Positions 45,005-54,466 of a stretch of 64,000 nt of DNA are shown here, piece after piece (positions within the stretch are counted from its first letter, which is position 1; every line of letters starts with the position of its first letter). A program made the translations under genes and the position numbers. The notes under the pieces were generated by a model. It made no database searches. It was not told where the DNA came from and saw only the letters and a list, made by a program, of their open reading frames with translations. Source of the stretch: Hartmannibacter diazotrophicus (GTDB lineage: Bacteria > Pseudomonadota > Alphaproteobacteria > Rhizobiales > Pleomorphomonadaceae); the NCBI RefSeq assembly GCF_900231165.1, contig NZ_LT960614.1, positions 1,114,550-1,178,549 of the forward strand, written 5' to 3'.

Positions 45005-45044
45005 TCAAACAAAAACAACCGGCAGGCCTCCGCGGCCAGCCGGT
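45005..45044 (-). terminator. Rho-independent terminator of the NtrC-type regulator gene
   Basis: On the minus strand ACCGGCTGGCC and GGCCTGCCGGT pair over 11 bp with one T-T mismatch and a 5-nt loop, followed by TTGTTTTTGTTTG. It lies 35 nt past the stop at 45079. Confidence 0.85.
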
Positions 45045-45078
45045 CGTTGCCCCCACAATCGACCACGACAAACGTCTA

Positions 45079-46488
45079 TCAGCCAAATCGGACTTGCGGC
45101 AAGAGATCCTTCGCCGATTGAGCGACGCTGCGCCGCTTTCGGTAAATGGTCGACGGACTGATTTCGAGGGCCGCCGCAGCGCGGGCGATATTGCCGTCGA
45201 AGGCCTCGATGGCCTCCTCGATCACCTCCGCCTCGGTCATCCAGAGCGGCTTGACCCGCGCGGCTGCTGGCGTCTGCGCCTTCTCGGCGACCTCGCCCGT
45301 CGCACCGGACCGGATTGGCGTGATGCTGGCGGTGGTCGAGGTGCGGTGAAGGCCGAGACCGGCATTGCTCAACATTTCGGCAGTGATTACCTCGCCGTCG
45401 TTAAGCATTGCGATGCGGTGGATGAGGTTCTCGAGTTCGCGGACGTTGCCGGGCCAAGCGTAACTGGAGATTGCTTTTTCCGCCGACGGAGCGAAGCGCG
45501 AGAAGGCCGTTCCGCCCTGTTCGGCGCAGCGTTTCAGCACCGCCTCGGCGATCGGTCCGATATCCTCCGGCCGTTCGCGCAGCGCCGGCAGGCGCATCGT
45601 CAGTACGTTGAGACGATAGAAGAGGTCGGCCCGCATGGTGCCGGTCTGGATCAGGGCTTCGGGAAGATGCTCCGTGGTGGCGAGCAGGCGCACGTCGAGG
45701 CGCTGCGGCAAGACCTCGCCGTTGAGCCCGACGACCTCGCCGCTTTCGATGAAGCGCACGAGCATGGCCTGGACCGCCGGGTCGAGGCCGCCGACCTCGT
45801 CGAGGAGCAGGGACCCGCCGTTCGCGCGGAACAATGCTCCGGTTCCGTCTGAACCGGCGAGCGCCATCATGAGGTCGTCGCGTCCGAGGCTGGCGCAGTC
45901 CACGACGACGAAGGGGCCTTCGCGGCGGCGCGACTTGCTGTGGATCGCACGCGCGCAGAGTTCCTTGCCGGTTCCGGTTTCGCCCGAGATGAAAACCGGG
46001 GCGGAGGCCGGGGCGACGCGGGCGATCTGGTCGAAGAGCGTGCGCATGCGGGCCGAGCGACCGACGAGGCCGTTGCATTCGGCGACCGTGATGGCCTCGG
46101 CGACGACGAACTGGCGTTCGATGCGGCGGGCGAAGGCCGTGCCGTCGAGGGGCTTTTCGACATAGTCGGCAGCGCCCGCGCGAACCACGGCGACGGCCTC
46201 GATCACCCGTGAAGCCTCACCGCAGACATAGGTCAGCGAGGAGCGCGCCAGCGTGTGGAATTCGGGGTAGCCGGACGGCCCGCCGATGGTGTCAAGGTCA
46301 AGGGTGAGAACGTCGAAATTCTGTTCGGCCAGCATCAGCCGGGCGGTCTCGGGGGATGCGGTTTCCAGGATCATCAGGGGGCGTGCGATCCGCTGTTCCA
46401 GAGCACGCTTGAGAATGTTCCTCGCTTCGGGATCGCTGTCGACCAAAAGCACGCGCAACGCCGATGAGGGGCGTATTGAGACACCCAT
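45079..46488 (-). CDS. NtrC-type response regulator lacking the GAFTGA loop
   Basis: About 469 residues: receiver domain (about 10-125; LRVLLVDSDPEARN, FDVLTLDLDTIGG, VEKPL), AAA+ domain with Walker A GETGTGKE and Walker B GGSLLLDEVGG, and a Fis-type helix-turn-helix (NIARAAAALEISPSTIYRK). Between LGRDDLMMALAG and GALFRANGG the loop that normally carries GAFTGA is missing. GAFTGA contacts sigma-54, so this protein probably works with sigma-70 or as a repressor, as some TyrR-like and atypical NtrC proteins do. AAGGAA precedes the ATG at 46488. Confidence 0.87.
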   Translation of the reverse strand: MGVSIRPSSALRVLLVDSDPEARNILKRALEQRIARPLMILETASPETARLMLAEQNFDVLTLDLDTIGGPSGYPEFHTLARSSLTYVCGEASRVIEAVAVVRAGAADYVEKPLDGTAFARRIERQFVVAEAITVAECNGLVGRSARMRTLFDQIARVAPASAPVFISGETGTGKELCARAIHSKSRRREGPFVVVDCASLGRDDLMMALAGSDGTGALFRANGGSLLLDEVGGLDPAVQAMLVRFIESGEVVGLNGEVLPQRLDVRLLATTEHLPEALIQTGTMRADLFYRLNVLTMRLPALRERPEDIGPIAEAVLKRCAEQGGTAFSRFAPSAEKAISSYAWPGNVRELENLIHRIAMLNDGEVITAEMLSNAGLGLHRTSTTASITPIRSGATGEVAEKAQTPAAARVKPLWMTEAEVIEEAIEAFDGNIARAAAALEISPSTIYRKRRSVAQSAKDLLPQVRFG

Positions 46489-46698
46489 ACCAATGCATTC
46501 CTTGCTTGTCCGGCGCGGAATTCTGCCGCGCTCGGGGTCATCATCGGCCAAACAAGGTAAACAAATAGTAACCGCAGGCTATTGGGATCGCCTTTTCAGG
46601 GTGTTAGGCGGCGTTTGCGTGATCGATGCCCGCGCGCCTGCTGCCGCGCGGGACCAATTGTCCAACCTTTGCTCTGCCGTCACCGACAGTGCCAGCCC

Positions 46699-46893
46699 TC
46701 AGCCGCGCACGTCGTAGCCGGCGGCCTCGATTGCCTTGGCAAAGGTCTCCCGCGGCGCTTCCGACGCGATGCGCACGACACCGGTCTCCGCGTTGACGTC
46801 GGCGGATACGCCGGGCTCGACCCGGTCCACGGTCTTCATGATGGTCTTGACGCAGCCGCCACACGTGATGCCGTCAACAACGAGCTCGATCAT
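46699..46893 (-). CDS. CopZ-like copper chaperone (HMA domain)
   Basis: A 64-residue heavy-metal-associated domain: MIELVVDGITCGGCVKTIMK with the metal site G-x-T-C-x-x-C-x-x, then VDRVEPGVSADVNAETGVVRI and AIEAAGYDVRG. It should bind Cu(I) with the two Cys and pass it to a P-type ATPase. AAGGAG lies 6 nt before the ATG. No copA or cueR is nearby, but a CueR-type box is upstream. The open frame continues far upstream without a conserved start. Confidence 0.9.
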   Translation of the reverse strand: MIELVVDGITCGGCVKTIMKTVDRVEPGVSADVNAETGVVRIASEAPRETFAKAIEAAGYDVRG

Positions 46894-46955
46894 GGCATTT
46901 CTCCTTGAAGTGCGCGCAGTCCCCGTTCCGGAGGACAGCGAATGACCCTGATTTG

Positions 46956-46980
46956 GTCCTTCCAGCAAGTGGAAGGTCAA
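46956..46980 (-). promoter_or_regulatory. CueR-type operator-promoter of copZ-like gene
   Basis: On the minus strand TTGACC (-35) overlaps the dyad CCTTCCA-N5-TGGAAGG (46958-46976). ACCTTCC-N7-GGAAGG is the typical CueR box between promoter elements spaced 19 bp; the matching -10 would be CAAATC (46950-46955), a weak match. MerR-type activators use just such over-long spacers. Confidence 0.8.
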
Positions 46981-47233
46981 GCCCTGGCGTGGGCGTCTCC
47001 GCCAGCCGGTTTGATCGGGGTGCTTCCGGCAGGATGAAGCCTGTGGGAAACCGGCGATTTTGCCTTGCTGCCGCCACGGCCGGCGTGCGCGGGCCCCTGA
47101 AATCGCCCATGATGCCCTATGATTCGGTTGGTGCGCCGGTAAAGCCCGTCGGCACCGCCGATGCGCGGACGGCCGGGCGAGCCGGAATGGTCCCGGCGGC
47201 GAGCAGGAGACACAGAGGGGTGCGGACAGGGTC
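46981..47233. other. Intergenic region between copZ-like and EAL genes
   Basis: A 253-bp GC-rich stretch after the CueR-type box and before the EAL-protein start. I see no supported gene, repeat or terminator in it. It should hold the promoter of the EAL gene. Confidence 0.4.
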
Positions 47234-48628
47234 ATGATGCGTCTTGCGTCCGTTCTGGTGATCGGGTCGATGGTGATCATCGCCGCGTCGATCGTGATCG
47301 TCCTGAATGTGCTGTTCGATTTTCCGATGGGGCAGGCGGCGATCCTCGGCATCGCCTCGCTGTGCGCCATGGTGCTGTTCCAGACCACCCTGCAGCGCCG
47401 CGCCGATCGCGACTGGCTTGAAAAGCGGGTCGGAGAGATCGGCGTCGTGACCTCGGACCTGACCAAGGACGTGGGCGACCTGACCGCCCGCATGACCCGC
47501 CTGGAGACGAAGGTCGCCGAGGGTCTGGCCGATACCGAATCCCCGCTGGCCGAGGAGGTGATGCTGCTCGGGTCCCTGCTGAAGCAGGTGACGGACACAT
47601 TGGCCGATGCCGAGCAACGTCTGGATACACTCGAGCGCCGGCCGCAGGCGCCGGCCCACGCCGCCCCGGTCGAACGGCCGGAGCCGCTCTTTGCGGAGGT
47701 GGCCCAGCCCGCCGTGCAGCAACCGGCGGAAACCTTCCCTGTCCGTCACTCGGGGTTTCACTCGGAGCCGCCCGCTCCTGCACCCTCCCGTCCGGCACCG
47801 GCCCCCGCCGCAGAAACCCGCGTCCCCTCGGCCGTGGAACAGGAGATCATCGAGAGCATCCGCTCGGAGCGGATGGAGATCCATCTGCAGCCGATCGTCG
47901 TCCTGCCCCAGCGCAAGGTCCGCATCTACGAGGCGATCGCCGTGCTGCGCACGCGCAGCGGCGACATGATCTCCGGCCGGGCCCTGAGGGAAATGGCCGA
48001 GGTCGCGCGGATCACCCCGCGGATCGATACGTTCCTGGTGGTGCGGGCCTTCCAGATCATGAAGCGCCTCAATTCGCGCAATCGCGATGTCGGCATCATG
48101 ACGACGCTCTCGCTCGGAAGTCTTCTCGACGGGCCTTTCTTCCGGGAGTTCCAGGGGTTCGTGGCACAGAACCGGACGATGGCCGAGTTTGTGACCTTCG
48201 AATTCGCTGAGCCGGACGTCCGCCAGATGGGGCCCATCGAAACGGAGAGCCTCGCCGCGATCGCCGAACTCGGCTACCGCTTCTCGATCGGCTCCATCGC
48301 CGATCTCCGGCTGGACTATCAGAGCCTTGGCGAGCGCGGTTTCCGGTATGCCCGGGTGTCCGCCGACAGGCTGCTCGGGCGCGGCGAGCGGGAGCCCCTG
48401 AAGGGCGACATCCACCCGGTCGACCTTGCCGGCCATCTTGCTCGCAAGGGGCTGGAGCTCATCGTCGACCAGATCGAGACGGAAGCGCAGGTGCTCGACC
48501 TGCTCGACTACGAGATCCGTCTTGCGCAGGGCAATCTCTTCTCTGCCCCGCGGCTGGTCCGCCCCGAGGTCCTGCAGACCGGGCAGCCGGCAGACGCCGC
48601 GCGCGCGACCGCAAGGGTCGGTCGTTGA
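47234..48628 (+). CDS. Degenerate EAL-domain membrane protein, TipF-like
   Basis: A 464-residue protein: two N-terminal transmembrane helices (about 5-27 and 32-50), a coiled coil (about 60-130), a Pro/Ala-rich linker (about 135-200) and an EAL-like domain (about 205-440). In the EAL domain the signature reads YEAIAVLRT instead of EALxRW; the DDFG loop reads GSIADLR and the catalytic Lys is replaced in YARVSADRL. It is therefore probably not a phosphodiesterase. The same layout is seen in Caulobacter TipF, a c-di-GMP-binding flagellar placement factor. That homology is inference. Confidence 0.75.
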   Translation: MMRLASVLVIGSMVIIAASIVIVLNVLFDFPMGQAAILGIASLCAMVLFQTTLQRRADRDWLEKRVGEIGVVTSDLTKDVGDLTARMTRLETKVAEGLADTESPLAEEVMLLGSLLKQVTDTLADAEQRLDTLERRPQAPAHAAPVERPEPLFAEVAQPAVQQPAETFPVRHSGFHSEPPAPAPSRPAPAPAAETRVPSAVEQEIIESIRSERMEIHLQPIVVLPQRKVRIYEAIAVLRTRSGDMISGRALREMAEVARITPRIDTFLVVRAFQIMKRLNSRNRDVGIMTTLSLGSLLDGPFFREFQGFVAQNRTMAEFVTFEFAEPDVRQMGPIETESLAAIAELGYRFSIGSIADLRLDYQSLGERGFRYARVSADRLLGRGEREPLKGDIHPVDLAGHLARKGLELIVDQIETEAQVLDLLDYEIRLAQGNLFSAPRLVRPEVLQTGQPADAARATARVGR

Positions 48629-48720
48629 CGGGGCGCTGACGGACAGTCGCTTGAGACGCGATGCTCCGGCTCAGGCCTCGGCGACGAGGCATATCCCGAC
48701 GAAGAAACGATGGCTGGAAT

Positions 48721-48757
48721 CGAAAGGCCCGTCCCCCATGGGGAGACGGGCCTTTCG
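48721..48757. terminator. Hairpin terminator between convergent EAL and lipoprotein genes
   Basis: CGAAAGGCCCGTC (48721-48733) and GACGGGCCTTTCG (48745-48757) form a 13-bp perfect stem; the loop contains CCCCATGGGG. T residues follow at 48769-48773 on the plus strand. It probably stops transcription from both sides. Confidence 0.75.
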
Positions 48758-48813
48758 GTATCCGATGGATTTTTGACGGCCGGCTCAGGCGCTCGGCAAG
48801 GCGGGAAAACCGA

Positions 48814-49509
48814 TTACTCGGAAGATCCCATCCAGCTGCTCAGGATTCCGCCGCTTCTCTTTCGCGGCTTGCCGTCCTTCTCATCCGGAATGGCGACCGG
48901 ATACTGATCGGACGCTTCCAGGTAGGTCGTCGGCGGCGCGGTCAGCTTCTTGCGGATCGGATTACCAGCGGAATCGTAGAGGTCGCCTCCGGCCGAAGAG
49001 CCGCTCAATGCCTGCACACCGCCAAGTTCCGCCGATGTCAGGGGCTTCTGCGGATCCTTGGAAAGAACCCGGCGCCGCCGGCTGGCGATCTCCGCCTCGA
49101 CGTCCTTGTTGCCCTGCACGTTCAGAAGCTGCGACGCGGGGATATAGGCCTGATCCTTGCGATCGCGGACGGCATCCTGGGCGGCGACTTCGCGGAAGCG
49201 CGCGTTCTTCTGCTCATCCGGGTCAACCGGCCAGTCCTGCGTGTTGGCGACCTGGTTGCGCTGTTCCGGTTCGGGAAGCTGTTCGGTGGACGACGGCAGT
49301 ACCAGGGGCGCGCGCGCCTTGAAATCGTATCGGGTGGTTCTGGGGGGCACGGCGCCGAACGCCGTCAGGATGTCGCGACCCATGGTTCCGGACCCGACGA
49401 TCTCGTTGGGATCGTCCTCGTCGACGAATGTCGTGGTGGCAGAACAGGCACCGAGCAACGTCGTTCCGGCGAGCAGCAGGGCAATCGATCCCAGGGTCTT
49501 TTTCGTCAT
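48814..49509 (-). CDS. Outer-membrane-type lipoprotein downstream of lspA
   Basis: A 231-residue lipoprotein with a lipobox LLGAC after the hydrophobic segment SIALLLAGTTLLG. The mature part is polar, with YDFKARAPLVLPSSTEQLPEP, WPVDPDEQKN and SRRRRVLSKDP. The RAPLVLP and LP-x-P pattern recalls DUF3035, the BamF-like lipoprotein of alphaproteobacterial BAM complexes, but the match is by eye. It follows ileS-lspA, a usual DUF3035 position. The start at 49509 places the lipobox correctly. Confidence 0.65.
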   Translation of the reverse strand: MTKKTLGSIALLLAGTTLLGACSATTTFVDEDDPNEIVGSGTMGRDILTAFGAVPPRTTRYDFKARAPLVLPSSTEQLPEPEQRNQVANTQDWPVDPDEQKNARFREVAAQDAVRDRKDQAYIPASQLLNVQGNKDVEAEIASRRRRVLSKDPQKPLTSAELGGVQALSGSSAGGDLYDSAGNPIRKKLTAPPTTYLEASDQYPVAIPDEKDGKPRKRSGGILSSWMGSSE

Positions 49510-49591
49510 CACCGTCTTCGCTTCCAGCCCGACTGATGCGAAGACATCGCCCGTCGGCCCCATCATCAGTATGGACATACCGATTCGGACC

Positions 49592-50110
49592 CTAGACGTC
49601 CTTTGCGGCATCCCTGTGGCTGCTTTTGAGGGAGTCATACAGGAGCAGCGCCACCCCCGCAACGATCCACGTGTCGGCGAGGTTGAACACGTACCAGCTG
49701 TGACCGAAGGCATGCAGGTGCACGAAATCGACCACGGCGCCGTGCACGAAGCGGTCGATACCGTTGCCGATGGCCCCGCCGACCACGAGGCCGAGCGCCA
49801 CGGCTGCCAGCGTGGAATGGCTCTTCAGCATCCAGCGGCCGAGAAGCAGCACCGCCAATACGGTGATGCCGAGCAGCGTCCAGCGCCCGGTGGCGCTGTC
49901 CTGCTGGAAGAGGCCATAAGAAATGCCCCGGTTCCAGACCAGCACGAAGTCCATGAAGGGCGTGATGACCAGCCGTTCGCCGCTGGTCACCACGTTGTTG
50001 CCCAGGATCCAGAGCTTCGAGGCCTGATCCGCGATAAGCCCCACAAGCACGATGGCGATGCCGATAACCCGGCGTCGCCGCAACTGGTCCTGGTCTGCCG
50101 TGTCCGCCAT
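49592..50110 (-). CDS. lspA: Signal peptidase II (lipoprotein signal peptidase)
   Basis: A 172-residue membrane protease with four transmembrane helices. Catalytic motifs are GNGIDRFVHGAVVDFVHLH and FNLADTWIVAG, which hold the two active Asp residues. It cuts lipoprotein signal peptides after lipidation, including the lipoprotein encoded next. The ATG is 1 nt after the ileS stop, so the two genes are co-translated, as in many bacteria. Confidence 0.96.
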   Translation of the reverse strand: MADTADQDQLRRRRVIGIAIVLVGLIADQASKLWILGNNVVTSGERLVITPFMDFVLVWNRGISYGLFQQDSATGRWTLLGITVLAVLLLGRWMLKSHSTLAAVALGLVVGGAIGNGIDRFVHGAVVDFVHLHAFGHSWYVFNLADTWIVAGVALLLYDSLKSSHRDAAKDV

Positions 50111-50111
50111 C

Positions 50112-53066
50112 TCAGGCCGCGTCGCGCTTGGCATCGAACTCCCGCATCGCCGCGGCGTCCCGCAGCGAAAGGTCGGGATAGTCGGCATCCGTGCCGACTT
50201 CGGGCAGCACCTTCCACGAGCGCGCGCACTTGCGGCCGTCCGCCTTCTTGAAGACGACCGCGACGCCCGGCACGTCCGGGAGCGTGAAGGCGCCGTCGGG
50301 CGCGTCCGCGTCCGTCACCGCGATCTGGCTGGTAATGCAGATGTCGGCGAAGTCGCGCCCTTCCAGCGCCTTGAAGAGGGCAGGGTCGGTGACGTGGACG
50401 ACCGGCGCCGCCTCAAGCGACGAGCCGATGGTCTTTGCCGTGCGCTCGATCTCCAGCGCGCCGGTGACGACACGGCGCACCTCGCGGATCTTGTCCCACT
50501 TCGCGGCCAGCGCGGGGTTGAGCCATTCCGTCGGGATCTCCGGGAAGGCCTGCTCGTGCACTGAGCCGGCCGCCTCGCCGTTCTGCGACCACCAGCATTC
50601 CTCCATGGTGAAGGGCAGCATGGGGGCGAGCCACTTGACGGCGCTGTCGAAGAGCTTGGAGACGACGAAAAGCGCCGCCTTGCGCCGCACCGACGAGGCC
50701 GGGTCGCAGTAGAGAGCGTCCTTGCGCACGTCGAAATAGAAGGCCGAAAGCTCGACGTTCATGAAGTTCAGCAGCGTCGCGATGATCTTCTTGTAGTCGA
50801 AAGCCTGATAGGCCTCGCGCACGATCGGATCGAACTCGGCAAGCCGGTGCAGCATCAGCTGTTCCAGCTCCGACATGTCGTCGAACGCGACCTCCTCGCC
50901 CTCGTAGTGGGCGAGCGTGCCGAGCATCCAGCGCAGCGTGTTCCTGAGCTTGCGATAGGCGTCGACATTGGTCTGGATGATTTCCTTGCCGAGCCGCTGG
51001 TCTTCCCAATAGTCGGTGGAGGCGACCCAGAGGCGCAGGATGTCGGCACCGAACTGCTTGATCACGTCCTGCGGGAAGACCTGATTGCCGAGCGACTTCG
51101 ACATCTTGCGCCCATCCTCGGCCATGGTGAAGCCGTGGGTGAGCACCGCGTCATAGGGGGCATGGCCGCGCGTGCCGCAGGATTCCAGCAGCGAGGAATG
51201 GAACCAGCCGCGATGCTGGTCCGAGCCTTCCAGATAGAGCACGTAGTCTGGTCCGCCGAGGCCCTTGCGGTTCGGCTTCAGGTCGTCGCGCTGTTCCAGG
51301 CAGAAGGCATGAGTCGACCCTGAATCGAACCAGACATCGAGGATGTCGTCGATCTTCTCCCAGTCGTTCGCGTCGTAGGCGTTGCCGAGGAAACGCTCCT
51401 TGGCGCCCTCCGCATACCAGGCGTCCGCGCCCTCGGTCTTGAAGGCCTCGAAAATGCGCGCGTTGACGTCTGCGTCCTTGAGGATTTCGGCCGTGTCCTT
51501 GTGGATGAAGACGGTGATTGGCACGCCCCAGGCGCGCTGGCGCGAGAGCACCCAGTCCGGCCGGTTCTCGATCATCGAGCGCAGGCGGCGCTGGCCGGCG
51601 GCCGGCACGAAGCGCGTGTCGTCGATGGCCTTGAGGGCGCGGGCGCGCAGCGTGTCGTCCGCGCCGCCGATCGCACGGTCCATGTAGACGAACCACTGCG
51701 GCGTGTTGCGGAAGATGATCGGCTTCTTGGAGCGCCAGGAATGCGGATACTGATGCTTCAGGCGGCCAAGGCCGATGAGGGCGCCAGCTTCCTTCAGCTT
51801 CTCGATATTCTCCTTGTTGGCCGTGCCCTTGTCGCCCTTGAAGGTGATGACCTGATGACCCTCGAAGCCCGGCGCATCCTTCGTGTAGAAGCCGTCGTCG
51901 GCGACCGTGAAGGGGATAGCCGTATCGATGCCGCGCGCTTCCAGAGCGCGGGCATTGTCCATCCAGACCTCGAAGTCGTCCGTGCCGTGGCCGGGAGCGG
52001 TGTGGACGAAGCCGGTGCCGGTGTCGTCGGTGACATGCTCACCGGCGAGCAGCGGCACGTCGAACTGATAGCCGCCGAGGCCAAGGCTCCGGTACGGGTG
52101 GGCACAGGTGAGGGTGGCGAACTCGTCGGCCGCGACGCCGCGCAGATGCGTGTAGGTCGTCACGCGCGCCTGCTTGAAGACGTCGGCCACGAGATTTTCG
52201 GCAAGGATAAACTTGTCACCCTTCTTCACCCAGTTCTCGTCCGGCAGGCCGTCCTCCGTCACCTCGTAGAGGCCGTAGGAGATGCGGTCGGAATAGCTGA
52301 TCGCGCGGTTGCCCGGCATGGTCCAGGGCGTGGTCGTCCAGATGACGACAGCTGCGTCGACAAGGTCAGCGTTACCCGATTTCACCACCGGGAACTTCAC
52401 CCAGATCTGGTCCGACTGATAGTCGTGGTATTCGATCTCGGCCTCGGCGAGCGCGGTCTTTTCCACAACCGACCACATCACCGGCTTGGAGCCGCGATAG
52501 AGCTGGCCGGACATGGAGAACTTCATCAACTCGTTGGCGATAAAGGCTTCTGACGCGAAATTCATCGTCAGATACGGATTGTCCCAGTCGCCCTCGATGC
52601 CCAGCCGGCGGAATTCCTCGCGCTGCACGCCGACCCAGTGGGTCGCGAAGTCGCGGCATTCCTGCCGGAACTCGTTGACCGGCACCTCGTCCTTGTTCTT
52701 GCCCTTGGCGCGATACTGCTCCTCGATCTTCCACTCGATCGGCAGGCCGTGGCAGTCCCAGCCGGGCACATAATTGCTGTCGTAGCCCGCCATCTGCATG
52801 GAGCGGGTCACCATGTCCTTCAGCGTCTTGTTGAGCGCGTGGCCGATGTGGATGTTGCCGTTGGCATAGGGCGGGCCGTCGTGGAGGATATACTTGGTGC
52901 GCCCCTTGGCGGCTGTGCGCAGGCGCTTGTAGAGGCCCATCTCCTTCCACTTCTCCAGCGTCTCGGGCTCCTTCTTCGGCAGCCCGGCGCGCATGGGAAA
53001 GTCGGTCTTCGGCAGATAAAGCGTCTCGGAATAGTCGCGGCCGGCAGTTTCGGCGGTGTCGGTCAT
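50112..53066 (-). CDS. ileS: Isoleucyl-tRNA synthetase
   Basis: A 984-residue class I synthetase. ATP motifs are [16 protein letters not shown] (HIGH) and [12 protein letters not shown] (KMSKS). The editing domain spans about 180-440, with [15 protein letters not shown]. It charges tRNA-Ile. The C-terminus has no clear zinc-finger Cys pairs, so it resembles the alphaproteobacterial form. It is followed at once by lspA. Its leader (53067-53158) holds two small hairpins. Confidence 0.97.
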   Translation of the reverse strand: MTDTAETAGRDYSETLYLPKTDFPMRAGLPKKEPETLEKWKEMGLYKRLRTAAKGRTKYILHDGPPYANGNIHIGHALNKTLKDMVTRSMQMAGYDSNYVPGWDCHGLPIEWKIEEQYRAKGKNKDEVPVNEFRQECRDFATHWVGVQREEFRRLGIEGDWDNPYLTMNFASEAFIANELMKFSMSGQLYRGSKPVMWSVVEKTALAEAEIEYHDYQSDQIWVKFPVVKSGNADLVDAAVVIWTTTPWTMPGNRAISYSDRISYGLYEVTEDGLPDENWVKKGDKFILAENLVADVFKQARVTTYTHLRGVAADEFATLTCAHPYRSLGLGGYQFDVPLLAGEHVTDDTGTGFVHTAPGHGTDDFEVWMDNARALEARGIDTAIPFTVADDGFYTKDAPGFEGHQVITFKGDKGTANKENIEKLKEAGALIGLGRLKHQYPHSWRSKKPIIFRNTPQWFVYMDRAIGGADDTLRARALKAIDDTRFVPAAGQRRLRSMIENRPDWVLSRQRAWGVPITVFIHKDTAEILKDADVNARIFEAFKTEGADAWYAEGAKERFLGNAYDANDWEKIDDILDVWFDSGSTHAFCLEQRDDLKPNRKGLGGPDYVLYLEGSDQHRGWFHSSLLESCGTRGHAPYDAVLTHGFTMAEDGRKMSKSLGNQVFPQDVIKQFGADILRLWVASTDYWEDQRLGKEIIQTNVDAYRKLRNTLRWMLGTLAHYEGEEVAFDDMSELEQLMLHRLAEFDPIVREAYQAFDYKKIIATLLNFMNVELSAFYFDVRKDALYCDPASSVRRKAALFVVSKLFDSAVKWLAPMLPFTMEECWWSQNGEAAGSVHEQAFPEIPTEWLNPALAAKWDKIREVRRVVTGALEIERTAKTIGSSLEAAPVVHVTDPALFKALEGRDFADICITSQIAVTDADAPDGAFTLPDVPGVAVVFKKADGRKCARSWKVLPEVGTDADYPDLSLRDAAAMREFDAKRDAA

Positions 53067-53339
53067 TGTCGGTGGCTCGTCAAAACGTCAGAAATTCTTG
53101 GGAACGATGATCCCGCATCCTGTGCGGGGCGGCGCGGTCCGGCGGTCAGGTCCTGACCTGCTTTCGCGCGCATGGGCGTCTGTCCCGGCCCCGGCGCACT
53201 CAGGCGAGCGGAACCGGGCCGATAATTCGGCCAATCGACGGAATGGGGAAACGCGCGGGCGCTATCGTTCGCATGGCCCGCTTTCTACAGGGGCGATGAA
53301 AAGAAATAAAGCGAAACCGCAAGCAGAGCGACGGGTCTC

Positions 53340-54332
53340 TCACCCGAACATCAGACGCGTATCGAGCCCCGAGACGGGCGTGATGCCGGCGAGCACCGCG
53401 CGGGCTTCCTCACTGTCCTTGTCCATCTGGGCAATCAGCGCCTCGACGCTGTCGAATTTTTCCTCGCCGCGCAGATAGGAGACCGGCGTCACCCGCAACG
53501 TCTTGCCGTAGAGGTCGCCGGTAAAGTCGAAGATGAAGGTCTCGAACACCGGCGCGCCGTTGTCGAAGGTCGGCCGCCGGCCGTAGCTCGCAACGCCGGA
53601 ATGGCGTTCGCCGTCGACTTCGGCCATGACCGCGTAGATGCCCTGGCGCAGCTCGCATTCCGGCGCAAGGGCGATGTTGGCCGTCGGATAGCCGATGGTC
53701 CGTCCGCGCTTGTCGCCGTCCTTGACTACCCCCTCGAAGAACCAGCGGTAGCCGAGCAGGCCCGAGGCGAGCGCCAGATCGCCGCGCGCCAGCGCCATGC
53801 GGATGCGGCTTGAGGAGATTGTCTCGCCGCCCTCGTCGTCGAAGGGGCCGACGATGGTCACGTCGAAGCCGTGCCTCTTGCCCGCCTCGACGAGATACTC
53901 GGCATTGCCCGCCCGCTTGGCGCCGAAATGGAAGTCCCAGCCGACGACCACCTGCCGCGCGCCGAGCCGGCCGACGATCACCTCGTCGACGAAACGCTCC
54001 GGCGGGCTTGCGGCGAAGTCTGCGTCGAAGGGCGTGAACACCAAGCCGTCAAGCTCCAGCGCTTCGGCGATCAGCGCTTTCGCGTGCAGCGGCGTCAGGC
54101 GGAAGACGGGCTGGTCCGGCCGGAAGAAGGAGCGCGGATGCGGCTCGAAGGTGAGCGCCAGAGCCGGCGCGCCGATGGCATCGGCCGCTTGCCGCGTGTC
54201 GGCCAGCACCGCCTGATGGCCCCGGTGCATGCCGTCGAAGTTGCCGATGGCCACCACGCCGCCGCGCAGTGAGGCGGGCAGGGCGGCAAGATCGCAGGGA
54301 AAGGCGGCGGGACGGGCGTCGGATGTGGGCAT
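53340..54332 (-). CDS. ribF: Bifunctional riboflavin kinase / FAD synthetase RibF
   Basis: A 330-residue protein: N-terminal FMN adenylyltransferase with VVAIGNFDGMHRGHQAVL, RSFFRPDQPVFRLT, VVGWDFHFGAKRAGN and ISSSRIR, then a C-terminal kinase with GRTIGYPTANIAL and KFDSVEALIAQM. It converts riboflavin to FMN and FAD. The start at 54332 matches the usual short lead before the nucleotidyl motif. It lies between the MaoC gene and ileS, a common alphaproteobacterial order. Confidence 0.94.
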   Translation of the reverse strand: MPTSDARPAAFPCDLAALPASLRGGVVAIGNFDGMHRGHQAVLADTRQAADAIGAPALALTFEPHPRSFFRPDQPVFRLTPLHAKALIAEALELDGLVFTPFDADFAASPPERFVDEVIVGRLGARQVVVGWDFHFGAKRAGNAEYLVEAGKRHGFDVTIVGPFDDEGGETISSSRIRMALARGDLALASGLLGYRWFFEGVVKDGDKRGRTIGYPTANIALAPECELRQGIYAVMAEVDGERHSGVASYGRRPTFDNGAPVFETFIFDFTGDLYGKTLRVTPVSYLRGEEKFDSVEALIAQMDKDSEEARAVLAGITPVSGLDTRLMFG

Positions 54333-54466
54333 CGACCAGAGGCTTGCGGCGGGTGAAGTCCGCGGCCGGGGCGGCCTGCGGCACATGACAAGTTGACTGC
54401 CGGGAAACTGCCCGTGGCGGGCGCGCCGGTCAAGCGCTCATCATGCGCCGCAGCAAAACGCCTGCT

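Noticed and set aside
46629..46652. 8-bp GC hairpin downstream of copZ as terminator
   Set aside because: Stem CCCGCGCG/CGCGCGGG is perfect, but no T tail follows on either strand; too weak to call.
47117..48436. 439-codon minus-strand open frame across the EAL gene
   Set aside because: No conserved domain, and the plus-strand protein has a coherent TM, coiled-coil and EAL layout.
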